Below are positions 51,971 through 63,449 of a DNA stretch of 64,000 nucleotides, one piece after another. Below the pieces are notes generated by a model, which saw nothing but the letters and a program-made list of their open reading frames with translations, had not been told where the DNA came from and searched no databases. The stretch is from Archegozetes longisetosus (lineage: Eukaryota > Arthropoda > Arachnida > Sarcoptiformes > Trhypochthoniidae): assembly GCA_018873245.2 (NCBI GenBank), contig JAEMBT020000004.1:10660652-10724651 (forward strand). The letters are read 5' to 3'. Positions within the stretch are counted from its first letter, which is position 1. Every line of letters begins with the position of its first letter. Both the position numbers and the translations under genes were made by a program.

Positions 51971-54900
51971 CTAATTATTTCCGATATTTTCGATAAGAAT
52001 TGGATGTTTTTGTAATTCTTTTGATAGGTTTTGCTTCAAAGCTTCGATTTGTGATATATTATAAGGCGATTCGTTTCTTCTGTTTTCGAAAGCGATTTTT
52101 GCCATTTCCTTAAGATTTTGGGCCATTCCTTTTCCTGTCATTTTAACCATAGATGAAAACAGTCCACTTTCATCCTCTAATAAGAGGTGTGGTTCATCGA
52201 ATTCGATCACTCGTCCAGCATCGAGAACAAGAATTCTATCGGCATCAATGATAGTGTGTAATCTGTGGGCTATCGTTAAAACAGTACAATCGGCAAACTT
52301 TTCTCTAATTGTTTGTTGAATAAGTGAGTCCGTCCTGTAATAATATAAACTTCATAAATATACTTATCGTATAAAACAGTTTGGGTGCGTTTAATGATCA
52401 AACTTTGGTTTCATAGATTCAAAAACTAAAATTAAAAAAATTAAAAACTGAAATAGAATCGAACCAGTTTCAGAAACTTGGTTTTGTAATAACCAATAAA
52501 AATTATTTGCTGCAATAGTGAGCTTGAAAAATTTCATCTTTAAACATAAGTTAAGTTTTGAATAAGAATGGCACTGATAACTAGAATTCCTGAAGTATCA
52601 TATTTATGAAAATTGGTTAAGGTTGTAAAAACACAAATTTTACAAAATGCAATTTCTTAAAATGAGAGCAAGTATTAAACTAAATTATGAACTTAAGTGT
52701 TAGAAAATTAAATACTTTAGGCGAAGAGATGTGCTGCTGAGCTGAATCATTGAGAAAGCCTGCCTTTATTCGAATCAATTGGATCTACATTAGAAAGCTT
52801 TCAGGTTTTGAATCCTTTGAAAGTTGAGTTTAGACGATGCAACTAATATCAGAAAAAAGTATTTCAGATGCTATGAAACATAAATCATTATCGACTAAAT
52901 GCAAGTTAATATCACTAATGGGTTAAGTTGTAACTTGAAAAGAAACTTTGACAGAAACAACCGAACATATGTTTAGTCTAAGAGATGATATTGATCTTAA
53001 AATTGTTAAAAATAAGGTAAAATACGGCATGACTTGCAATACTTTTATAAAAAATGTATTCATTTCAAATTTTTTCAAAGATTGCTGTTATAAATAATGT
53101 AAACTCTTATTTAGAGTCAACCAATTGTCAGGTTAAAATTAGAATTAAACTCATTTTCGTGTTTGTGAAAAGTTTATTTCAATTGACTTTGATTTAATCA
53201 TAACATACGTGGGGTCGACATTAGCAGTTGCCTCATCTAAAACCAAAATACGGTTTTGTTTGAGAATAGCCCGCGCCAAACAAATCAGTTGTCTTTGCCC
53301 TACACTGAAATTACTTCCACCTTCAGATATGTCTGCGTCCAGACCTCCAGTCAAGTCCATCACTGCATCCTTCAGTCTGACTTCTTCCAGAACTTGCCAC
53401 AACCTCTTATCCGTGTGATTATTGAATGGATCGATATTTCTTCTGACAGGACCCGCAAACAATACGGGGTCTTGAGGTATTATTGATATCTTATTACGTA
53501 AATCAGTCAAACCAATAGAATTCGTGTCAATACCATCGATGATTATGGTTCCCGTAGGCGGAGACATTCGAAACAGAGTTGCAATCATTGATGACTTTCC
53601 AGCACCGGTTCGACCAACGATTCCTATTTTTTCCTTCGCATTAATAGTGAAACAGAGGTTTTTTAACACTGGAGGATCGTCTTTATGGTATTGAAGAGTG
53701 ACGTCATCAAATACTATGGCGCCCTTGTTTGGCCAGTCCTTAGGAGGTTTCTTATCATCTGAAACTTCGAGATTGTTTTCTGGTGGTAAATGACTGTATT
53801 CGTCAACTCTCTCAACAGAAGTCATTTGACTTTCGACTTCAGCCGATTGTCTGACTCCCCACTGAAACATTCCACTCAATGTTATGGCAGAAGAAATGGC
53901 TAAACCTATTTCACTGGGAGTTTTATTATCATTTTTTATTGACAGAGCAATAGTAACGGCTGCGAGATAAACAAGACTTAACCAGTCGAGAACTATTCCT
54001 AACCAATTAGTGGTAGATAAAAACAGAAACCAGGCAGCCGTATGGTTGTCCTGATAGTCATCGAACTTCTTCTCAAAAGTATTCTGAGCCCCAAACGCCC
54101 GAACTGTTGTCAAACCATATAAGGAATTAGCCAAATGAGAAAAAACAGGACTTCTTGTAATCCTTCTAAACGTTTGATACTTCGGCCACTTTTGATATAA
54201 TATTTATGTAAAAAGTAAAATATGAATACGAGAGAAATGGTTGGAATAACAATCATGTAATCAATTATTGCAATCATTATTAAAACACCGATGAGTTGTA
54301 TTATGCATTCGATGGCATCAAAAGCTGTCGGCGGTAACATGTCATCAATAAATCCTAAGTCACGTGAACAACGATTGAGTAAAACACCGATTGGATTGTT
54401 ATCAAAGAATGAAATCGGGGCTCTGATTACACTTTCAAAGAGTCGATTGTGTAAAGTAATCGACGATCGCATACAAAGTGTGAAAAATGCTGTCGTTCGG
54501 ATCAAAGAAAATACGAAAAGACAACCAACCAGTGCACTGAATATTATTATATTTGTGTTTCTGTCCAAATCGTCGATTAATGTTCTGGTACTGTCCTTAC
54601 TTTCCTCATTGGCCCAAAGAGATAAAAAATAATCACTTCCATTAAAAAGTGTTTGAGTGACTATATTAGAAATGATTAGAGTTGACAACAGTAAGAATCC
54701 ACCACCAGATCTGATATAAAGCCAATAAATGGCTCCCTTAATAGATCCAGTTGTTTGAGTTTCTCCTCTTTGTTGTTGTGGTGCTTCGCCTTCAATATAA
54801 TTGGCCACTTCTTCAGCTTCTGCTTCAGTCGAGGATGAAATGGATAGAGAAGAATTGTGAATAGTATTCAATTTTTCTACTGAACGTGTGGACATAGTTC

Positions 54901-57900
54901 TGACTTTTGTCACAGTTTCTGAGTTTTCTTCTCCACTTAATTTAATGAAATCTATACCAGAATTGATAAGTTGTGGATAACTGCCTAAAGCGAGTGTTTT
55001 TCCCTCTTTCAGAACCAATATTTGGTGAGCAGTTTTGATGTATTGTAACTGATGTGTGACCAGTAATACTACTTTGTCTTTGAGGTAACCACGAATACAT
55101 TTTTCAAAAATATGTTTAGAAACTGCTGCGTCCACAGCACTAAAACAAAACAAATCAAAAATAGTATTATTCCTGTGACTTTTTTTACCAAACCTGAGAG
55201 GATCGTCGAGTAAATAGATATCTGCGTCATAGTAAAGCGCTCGTGCCAAATTGATTCTCGCCTTTTGACCACCACTTAAAGTAACACCTCTCTCACCAAC
55301 TATTGTTTGGTCACCTATTCACGTGAGTCACGTGAAAAGTTACAAAAAATGAAGTTAAATAGACTAGGTGCTGATTTTGGACAATATTGTAGAATCTCGT
55401 GCAAACTCAACTAATTTACACTGAAATACATAAATTGGTAGACATTGTTGTCATAGCTTATTTATATTTCTTATTGTTAATATAGTTGGTTTCGCATGAG
55501 GTTTTGAAGGAACAACTTTCATGTTTCCGTCAGGGCATTATTGCAGCAAGATTTCCAACTTCAGTTATGTTCACTCCTAACACTGTTAAGCCTTTACTTT
55601 GATTATTTGATAAGTGGTTTTCTAAAGTATGTTACAGTATGCTTCAATTTATTAATTACTATTCGTGATCTCGTTACACAATAAAACCTGGACAAATATA
55701 CCACTAAAGCTGATTCAGACAAATTCTTTATTCAACTACTATGTTTACCATTAGGGAATAATTTGATATCTTTTTCAAGAGCACAAACGTGTAGAACTTT
55801 TTTATATTTTTCTTCATCAAAAGGACTGCCAAAGAGAACGTTTTCTCGAACGGTTCCAGCAGTAGACCAGGGCTCCTGACTAGTTATTTCGACACATTTC
55901 GATTATTAGATATATATTTTTTATCAAATCATACATTAACAACAGTTGGCACTGAATTTATAGCAAATCACGTTCCTTAACAATAATTTGTAGCTTCAAT
56001 AGCAGGTCAGTCCTTATGCACAACAGTGCCAGAACTCACTGTCAATGTCAGATAATCATAAGTGTCCTTTACATGCACTAAACTTTATTTATGAACGTTA
56101 TGAATATTATTCACACGTTCAGGCACAGTGTTCGCTATAAACACAGATACATGAAAATTAATCAATTTATACCTGGCATACGCTACTCTCCCTACAATCT
56201 TCACTTCTCCAGAAGTAACTGGCATTTCTGATAATATACTCATTAATACTGAACTTTTACCTGAACCAACAGAACCTTTGATTTAAAGAAATATTTAACA
56301 ATAATTCATTGACGACAATTGGATTCATTTATTACCGACAATAACTATGAGTTCTCCTGGTTTTACACTAAAAGTCAGCTCATTTAGAGTTGGCTCCGAC
56401 TGTTCTTCCGATGTATACCAAGAAGCGGTCATCTTGTTAATCCAAACACCACAATCTTCAGGACTATTTGGCAAAATTATTTTGTTGATGTGATCCGATT
56501 GTTCCTCTCTTTCCTCCAGTAGCAAAAAATCCTAATTAAACGAAATTAATTGCATAGTCTTGACAATTCTTATGATAGGATTGATTGAAAATTCAAAACA
56601 AAATCGAGAAAAATATTGAGAGGAAGGAGTAACACAAGTTTTGTGTTCAATATTTATTGACCTGTATTCTAGACATTGATATGAGTGATTCTGATCCTTG
56701 AGATATCGCTAACGGAAGGAATAATGTGAGACATAATCTTATGTTATTAAAAAGTGCGATCGACACAAATACTATTTGTGCGTCTAATGTTCCGCCGTTT
56801 AGTATAAACGCAACAAAACATAAAAAGATTATAACTTTTGACGAGACGAAGTATAAAGCCTTATTAAGACCAGTGAGAAGTGTTGTCCTCCTAATCTTGT
56901 TGACTTCTTTTTTTCTCGCAATCTCTACGAGTTTAGCGAATGGTTTTTCCCAGGTATACATCTTTATGACTCTCATCGCAGGAATTATTTCATTCATAAG
57001 TCTTATGCGTTCGTCAGTTAGTATCGCTGTCTTTGCTCTCAAAACAGAAAAAAGTCTTCCCATAAACATTTGAAATGGAAGATAAACCACTAGTACTGAA
57101 CAACCAACAAATACAGTCCAACTTAAGTAAAAGTAAAGGTATGCAACTGTTATAATTGTCTGTAAGGGAGCTGTTACTATGAATGGAATGTGAGTTAAAG
57201 AATGATCGAATCGGTTGACATCATTAGACAATAGGTTAACCATTTGTCCGACTGTTGTCCGACCCAATGCTCTTCGACTCAATCGGAGAGATTTGCGATA
57301 AATGAGATGACAGCACGCGATCCTCAGTTGCATTCCTTTTATCGTCATTTTGAAATAGTACGGATGACATAACAAAATATAAATTATTCCCAATATTATA
57401 ATTGAAGCTCCACATGTATAAAAATAGTCCAAATAAGTTGTGTCTTCATTTTTTTCAACAACTGAATTTCGATAATTTTCCAGGAAAACTACAAGATATC
57501 CCATAGCTATTGGTTGTAATACCCTTACGACACATTCCTAACAAATGTATGGAACTTATTATATGCCTACACTTTATAGAGAATAATCTTACAAATAATA
57601 TAGACGATAATCCGACCATGCAATACCAAAAACCGAATGCTCGTAATATTGCCTTAAATAAACTTGGTTTTCTTTTCCCGTTTCTGAGTTCTTTATCCCA
57701 TTCACTAAAATTTGTTTTATTAATAAAATTTTGTGCATTTTCAAATAAATGCAGTTAAATGATCACTAATTAACGTTATATACAAGTAATTAAATTAAAA
57801 TTGGTATAAATTGATTTGGATTAAATAATTAATGTGTGCTTATTAGTTATGCATTCCATATCTATAATGTTATGAGAATGTCTGTAGAGACGTATAGCCT

Positions 57901-58709
57901 TATGTGTGTTGAGATATAGAGTATTATGTGTGCTATGTGCATTAAAATTAGTGTTTTAAGTTTTAGGTGTGACAAATGTATGGCGAGTTGCAATTCTCCT
58001 ATGCATCCTGACAAAACCATATGAATATATGACTCAAAGTTTAAGGCTAAGTTTGAGGGTAGAGATTAGTTAGTCTTTTGTGAGTTAGTTAGACTTTAGG
58101 TTTTGAACAGGAACAAGGAGGAAGAGAGATAAAGAAAGAGAGTTGCATGATTACAGTGCGTTGTGTAGAGATGGAATGGATAGATGTAAGAGAGAGGAAG
58201 GTAGAGTGTATATATAAGAGAACAAAGTAATTAGGATATTGGATTGGATTATGAGTATTTTTGTATATTAGTATAAGAACATATTAGTGTATTTTATATC
58301 TTTGATATAATTTGATTCATGTATTGATTATATTGTACTTTCATTCTCTTTGTTAAAATAAATCTTAAATGTGTGCTATAGTGTTTAGTACTGTTATTAC
58401 GCAATAGAATTTTATATTTACACCGCCAGTCCTCGGACTAGCGCAGCAATAACAATTTAGTGATTTGAGCTAAGCTGCAATTTGAGACTGTCGTTTCGTT
58501 AACTATAGAAATACTCTGAATTCATCTATTTTTCCATTTATTCAAAAATATATTAAATTACTATTAATAAACTCACTCTTGAAGTCTTCCACCGAGTCTC
58601 TCTGAAGAGTGCTCTTTAGGATTTTTATAAAGATCACTCACTTCTAGTCCTTTCCGATATCCTTTGAAAAACAGCGGATTTATCCACCTATCGAAGCAAT
58701 AATCATATT
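51971..58709 (-). CDS. ABCC4/MRP4-like ABC transporter with a frameshift
   Basis: The exons (minus strand) are 58709?-58577, 57704-57593, 57537-56662, 56531-56336, 56275-56173, 55879-55749, 55314-55194, 55139-53209 and 52334-51971. The first exon with the start codon is not found. About 1320 residues are visible, near full MRP4 length. It is an ATP-driven exporter of organic anions, and in MRP4 relatives also of cyclic nucleotides. The N-terminal part ([20 protein letters not shown]) resembles insect lethal(2)03659. NBD1 has Walker [10 protein letters not shown], signature [14 protein letters not shown] and Walker [18 protein letters not shown]2 has Walker [10 protein letters not shown], signature [14 protein letters not shown] and Walker [13 protein letters not shown]. 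At about 54156 the frame breaks: the exon length is one base short of phase and RSPVFSH continues in another frame after KRLEG. This is a real mutation or an assembly error. Intron 55140-55193 is 54 bp, in frame and stop-free. A polyA signal lies at 51768-51773. Confidence 0.88.
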
Positions 58710-59213
58710 CTTCAGAAGAGTTTAATACACAATGACTTAAATTTGGGATTTTCTTTTAAATTACTGACCAGAAAAAAATTCTGTTTATTATATTTGCCGA
58801 ATCGTAAGGATTGGGTTGGGAAATAAGTTTCGTAAAATCCATTATTTGAACAGAAATATCTTTCTATATACTTATAATGAGCTTGTTTTTAATCGAAAAA
58901 CAAAATGAGCCCTTTTGTACTGTATATGAACCATCGTTATCAGTAAATACTGCATAGCAATAAAATCTTATTATTACAACTAAAGAACATTAATTTCTAC
59001 ATTTTTTGTCATGTAATTAACTCATTTTGTTAGTAATATAATATAATACAGTAAAATCAAAGTTTATTAATATGTAGTAAAGTCCGATTCAATAGTAAAA
59101 GCATAAATTTAATGATCTAAAAGCTTATTTAATAGAATTGTTTGATACAATCGCGATGACATGACGACTTTCAACATTCGAGATACGTTTAAGGTTTTTA
59201 TGATTTTCGAGTT
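58710..59213. other. region 5' of the transporter's first visible exon
   Basis: The missing first coding exon of the transporter (some 20 to 30 residues) should lie here or beyond the palindromic element. In one minus-strand frame a short stretch reads KENPKFKSL, recalling the NP-containing start of MRP4 proteins. It runs into a stop 20 bases before the conserved frame, so I do not include it. Confidence 0.3.
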
Positions 59214-59221
59214 AATCTTAA

Positions 59222-59924
59222 GGGACCCGGACGAAAGACCAACAACCAAAAGACCGACAGGACAAAAGACCGATAGGGACAGAAGACCGACATTTAAGCT
59301 GAAGCTTAAGGTTTTCTTCTGTCAACAATAATATAATTGTTGTCCTCGTTTTATCGATAACCACATTTATAATGATAGCTGAAGAAGAGCAAGCCGAAGA
59401 AGTTGTTCGAACAAAAGATGTCAAAACAGTTCTGATCTATACCTTCAGACGATTGGTTAGAGTATAAGCATTACTATCACCATATGTGACATGGATCAGT
59501 TAATGGTGATCATTTTTATACTCAAACAACTTGCATGACGACATACACCAACAATATTTCGATGTTTTGTTGAAAAAATTTAGTACTCACATACTACCAA
59601 TTCGTCAAACAAGTTGTTTGAGTATAAGAATAATTATCACCATTAGCTGATCCATGTCACATATGATGATAGTTATGTTTATACTCTGACCACTCGTCTG
59701 AAAGTATAGATTAGTACTGTTTCGATATCTTTTGTTCAAACAACTTCCTCGGCTTGCTCTTCTTCAGCTATCATTACAAATGTGGTTATCAATAAAACGA
59801 GGACAACAATTATATTATTGTTGACAGAAGAAAACCTTAAGCTTCAGCTTAAATGTCGGTCTTCTAGCCCTGTCGGTCTTCTGTCCTGTCGGTCTTTTGG
59901 TTGTCGGTCTTTCGACCCAGACCC
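59222..59924. mobile_element. 703-bp palindromic element with perfect 8-bp target duplication
   Basis: Two arms of about 310-320 bp (59222-59540 and about 59610-59924) are nearly identical inverted repeats. They begin with GGACGAAAGACC-like ends and repeated AAAGACCGACA units, and share CATTTAAGCTGAAGCTTAAG and ATAATATAATTGTTGTCCTC. The element is flanked by a perfect direct duplication AATCTTAA at 59214-59221 and 59925-59932, which proves insertion. The 68-codon minus-strand frame inside it is an artefact of the repeat. An 8-bp duplication fits hAT-like transposases (family knowledge), so this is probably a non-autonomous foldback element mobilised in trans. It lies just upstream of the transporter gene, which makes it a candidate for affecting that promoter or for forming hairpin RNA. 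Confidence 0.85.
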
Positions 59925-59932
59925 AATCTTAA

Positions 59933-61080
59933 CAGGTTTCAGTAAATTAAGATCATTTTGAACCATCTATTGATTTTGAAAAGTATGTTATAGTAAAGGA
60001 TAGGGTTTATAGCAGCTATCGTGTTTATTATGATATCGATATTATCGCCTTTGACGTAATTTTTCTAAAGCCTTTAATGAAAACTTATTTCATATCTAAC
60101 TTTAATGACTAAGCTCAGATATGATTGAATTTAACCACAATTATATTTAAATGTAAATGTTATAAATAACTAATTAATATTTTAATATGTCCCTTACATA
60201 CTCGAAAATACTATGAGTATTCCGAATGTTTAAAATCGCAAAAGGTTAAATATAATAGTTTTTATAATCGTTTGGGTCATTTTGACAGCGCTTTACTTAT
60301 CTAGGATTAATGACATTATATTTCGCTACAAGCAAGATAGGCTTAAATGATGGAAAAGTCTATAAAGTTTTAGGACAGTTTTGAAACAAAACGAAAGTTT
60401 CTCATTTTATATTTATTTAGAGTGAAATATTTTAATTTTATTTACCATTACTTTTATCAAGTTATTTATTAATTTATTTTCATAGACCTGAATGTATAGA
60501 TAAGTATCAATCTTATAAGGATGTCTCAACTGCCTATCACCGATTTTGACTGATAGTATCGTCGATAGATAAATGTTGTGTGTTAATCACGAGAAGATGC
60601 AGAGCTGATAAACTTTAGGGTTCGATTCTCATTGAGGTTTGTGTTGAGTATATTGAGATGAACCAATAAATGCGTTCTTAATAATCCGTTTAGAACTTTT
60701 CAACCAAAGAACAAAGGTCGGTTTCAATGAGTAACTGAGCAGGGCATTTTGATGGGTCTTAATTGTTCTCCATCTAATGACACATTTCAGAAAAATATTA
60801 AAAAAACTTTACCATCAATAGTCTGGGAGATATGAATCTTTTAGTTATTTTTTTATGATGGATTCTATGGAAAATTTTCAAAATTTGAAAATTAACAAAA
60901 GACCATAAAGAACGATGAAAATATGTCTATGGGATTCTGGCTATCCATACACCCGGGATCTCATGATATATATTAATAGAGGTCATCATCCTGATCAAAA
61001 TTTTCAATGGGCCCACCTCTGTATAACTTATAGTTTATCCTCTAGATGTCCTTAAAGTAAACGTTTAAAATGAATCTTCG
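59933..61080. other. intergenic, nothing identified
   Basis: AT-rich sequence without supported frames. A TTCGATTC run near 60622 recalls a tRNA T-loop, but no cloverleaf can be folded around it. Confidence 0.45.
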
Positions 61081-61455
61081 ATTTTCGGTAATGGGCGCCT
61101 TTCCGGGCACATACTTTTGATGATCGATTCTAATAGTTTCGATGTGAGGAGTCTAACGATATATCACATGCCATGTTTTATCCATAAATTAGGTAAGAAT
61201 TTTGATTTTTTATATATCCAGGCACATACCTGACCACCCCAGACACCCCCTCTCCATTCATCCTTCTCTCAAAGTACCTATTCGCGACTCGTTTAACCTA
61301 ACCACCACGAACTCAATTTAACCTAAGCTGAAGATAGCGTAATTTGTGGATAAAACATGACATGTGCTATATCGTTAGACTCCGCACACCGAGTACTATT
61401 AGGATCAATCATCAAAAGGGTGTGCCCGGAAAAGGCACCATCTACCCGATTTTCT
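61081..61455. repeat. inverted-repeat element of about 370 bp
   Basis: The arms of about 110 bp are reverse complements. The left has GCGCCTTTCCGGGCACA near 61097 and TCTAACGATATATCACATG near 61152. The right has CATGTGCTATATCGTTAGAC near 61361 and GTGTGCCCGGAAAAGGCACC near 61420. The middle (61220-61330) is C-rich. The exact ends are uncertain and no coding capacity is seen, so I infer a MITE. Confidence 0.65.
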
Positions 61456-61574
61456 CTAAGGATATTATAGATATCGAAAAACGGGTTTCATAATTGTAAT
61501 CAGCGTTAAATTCTACATCGAAATCATATATCATATAATAAAAAATCTTTAAGTGGAAAAAATTCGATATAAAA

Positions 61575-62066
61575 TATTTGGTTAGATTACACTATTTCGG
61601 CACAACTCAATTACTTACATATGTACACAAATTACGTCCTGAAATTCAAAATATGATACAAAATACGCTTTTTTTAAAAATTTATTTTAGTTTTATATTT
61701 ATATTTGTTTTTTTGAAACTTATTTTAATTTTTTTAATTTATTTTATGTTTTAGTTTTTTAAAAGTTTTAGTTTAAAAATAATAAAAGTAAAAATAATAG
61801 AAATAGTAGTAATAATAGTATTAATATTAATATTAATAAAAATAATAATAAAAATAGTGAAAATAGTAATAATAATTAAGATAAAATATCACCAATTAGT
61901 TGAAAATATCACAAATTAGTTAAAAATGTCACAAATTAATTTGAAATATCACGAATTAATATCACAATTACGAATTTGGCGCTAAGTTGTCATATTTTTC
62001 AGGACGTAATTTGTATACATATGTAAGTATTTGAGTTGTACCGATATAGTGTAACCTAACCAAAAT
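61575..62066. repeat. inverted-repeat element of about 490 bp with AT-rich core
   Basis: The left end reads GGTTAGATTACACTAT, continuing to CTTACATATGTACACAAATT and ACGTCCTGAAA. The right end mirrors it with TTTCAGGACGTAATTTG and TACATATGTAAGTATTTGAG, closing at TAGTGTAACCTAACC. The arms are about 75-80 bp. The core is low-complexity TAA/TAG-rich sequence (about 61750-61880). It is probably a non-autonomous DNA transposon. Confidence 0.7.
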
Positions 62067-62827
62067 ACATATAGACCAGTTGAAAAGTCAATTTATAAAA
62101 TAATGAATTTCATCCTGCCATCCATACGGGGTATGGAGCTGAAAAATCTGCTCTAATGAAATCACGGCTCAACCAAGCGAACCCACTCGCGTCACTTGTC
62201 GCCGCCGAAAACCTCAATCGCAAATTTTTAGGGGTGTTGAATGGGGGCGGAGGGTGGATCCCCACCTATGCATTAATGTATCAATAGTAACAAATAATTA
62301 TATCTTATATAATTGATAGCCAGGGTTTGTCAAACTTCTTTACTTTCTTAAATATTGATCCAACGAAAGACTGAAAGGCAGATACTTTTGGGAAAGTTTA
62401 ATTGAGGTTAAACAACTGGAAGTACCTCAAATTGATAATTGAACTTTTGAATTTGAATCTGAATGAAAGTCAAACTTTAACCGAATTTCTCTTTAAAAGT
62501 AATTTTGATATTTTATGAAGCATTTATTACTATCTATTGGCTTCAATAAATTAATTTAACTTATAAAGTACAGAGTTTTATTAAAAATTGTCATTTAAAT
62601 CTTCGAAAACTAGCAATCAACCTTCAAAATTGTTGGTCTGACTTTTCGATCAAGATTTGGTTTACTTAATTTCGACATTCGGGTTACGAATATAATATTC
62701 TCACGTCCCAAGAATCCTGCATTTCAGTTTTATTCTTATAACGAAATTGTCTCTGTCTATTATCAGCAATTCATATCAAAATTAGTGAGTACATTAATTT
62801 CTGATAACTAATTATAAAAGTTAAAAA
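62067..62827. other. intergenic with a GC-rich patch
   Basis: About 62115-62270 is unusually GC-rich for this window (for example CTTGTCGCCGCCGAAAACC and GTTGAATGGGGGCGGAGGG). It has no conserved open frame I recognise and could be a fragment of a dispersed repeat. The remainder is AT-rich and empty. Confidence 0.35.
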
Positions 62828-62966
62828 GATTTCTTCTAGAAGTTGTAGAATAGAAAATTCTGATAAATTCTAGGATAAAGAATTCTAAAAGACTTATGAA
62901 CTATTTTATTCAATAAAATTTTAGAATTTACCAGGATTTTCTATTCTACAACTTTTAAAAGAAGTC
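62828..62966. repeat. 139-bp hairpin MITE
   Basis: The left arm GAAGTTGTAGAATAGAAAAT and right arm ATTTTCTATTCTACAACTTT are near-perfect inverted repeats, extended by TAAATTCTA and TAGAATTTA toward a short AT-rich centre. No coding capacity is seen. Confidence 0.7.
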
Positions 62967-63106
62967 ATTAATTTTATAAAGTGCTTGGAGACTTGAATGT
63001 GGTCAAAATAGAATAATAATTTTTTGGTTTCAAGTGTATGGCAAAAGTAGGGTTAAGACCTTACGAATCAGATCTCATTTTTTGGAGGAATTATTATTCC
63101 ACTATT

Positions 63107-63357
63107 TTAATTCAATTTCATTACTTTCATCATCCTCTCATTGATGTCATCCATTTCATCAATATTGAAGATCCGCTTTATGTGTATTGAGGTTCTTAAT
63201 ACTGTTTCGGAGTAACTTACGAATCCCATATGCCATGTAAAGCTAGTAGTATGTGATCACATGTCTACAGTACTTAATACAGGCTTGCATTTGCGCATGT
63301 ACTGCTTTATTGAATCATAACGAGTGCCATCGGGTTCATATTCCGCATATACATTAT
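63107..63357 (-). pseudogene. decayed coding remnant with one in-frame stop
   Basis: On the minus strand one frame stays open over about 80 codons except for a TGA at 63257-63259, and ends in TAA at 63107-63109. The peptide has coding-like composition, for example EYEPDGTRYDSIKQYMRKC before the stop and SYSETVLRTSIHIKRIFNID after it. I do not recognise it securely. It lies about 100 bp downstream of the mariner transposase on the same strand, so it may be host sequence disrupted near the insertion or an older element. Confidence 0.3.
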
Positions 63358-63449
63358 ATTAGATGATTTCATAATGGACTTCAAACTTTTTTCAATATTA
63401 TTTTTCAAATATTTCCGAAATGATACAAGGTATCAATATATGTTTTATA

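Noticed and set aside
53209-53486. Plus-strand frames opposite NBD2
   Set aside because: Antisense shadows of the conserved ATP-binding domain.
59218-59424. 68-codon minus-strand frame
   Set aside because: It lies inside one arm of the palindromic element and is explained by repeated AAAGACCGACA units.
60590-60660. tRNA-like T-loop GGTTCGATTC
   Set aside because: No acceptor, D or anticodon stems can be paired around it.
61750-61880. TAA/TAG-rich tract as a possible origin or satellite
   Set aside because: It is the low-complexity core of an inverted-repeat element; no periodic unit is seen.
63257-63259. In-frame TGA as a selenocysteine codon, given PSTK in the window
   Set aside because: No SECIS-like structure or selenoprotein motif is near, and the surrounding frame looks decayed.
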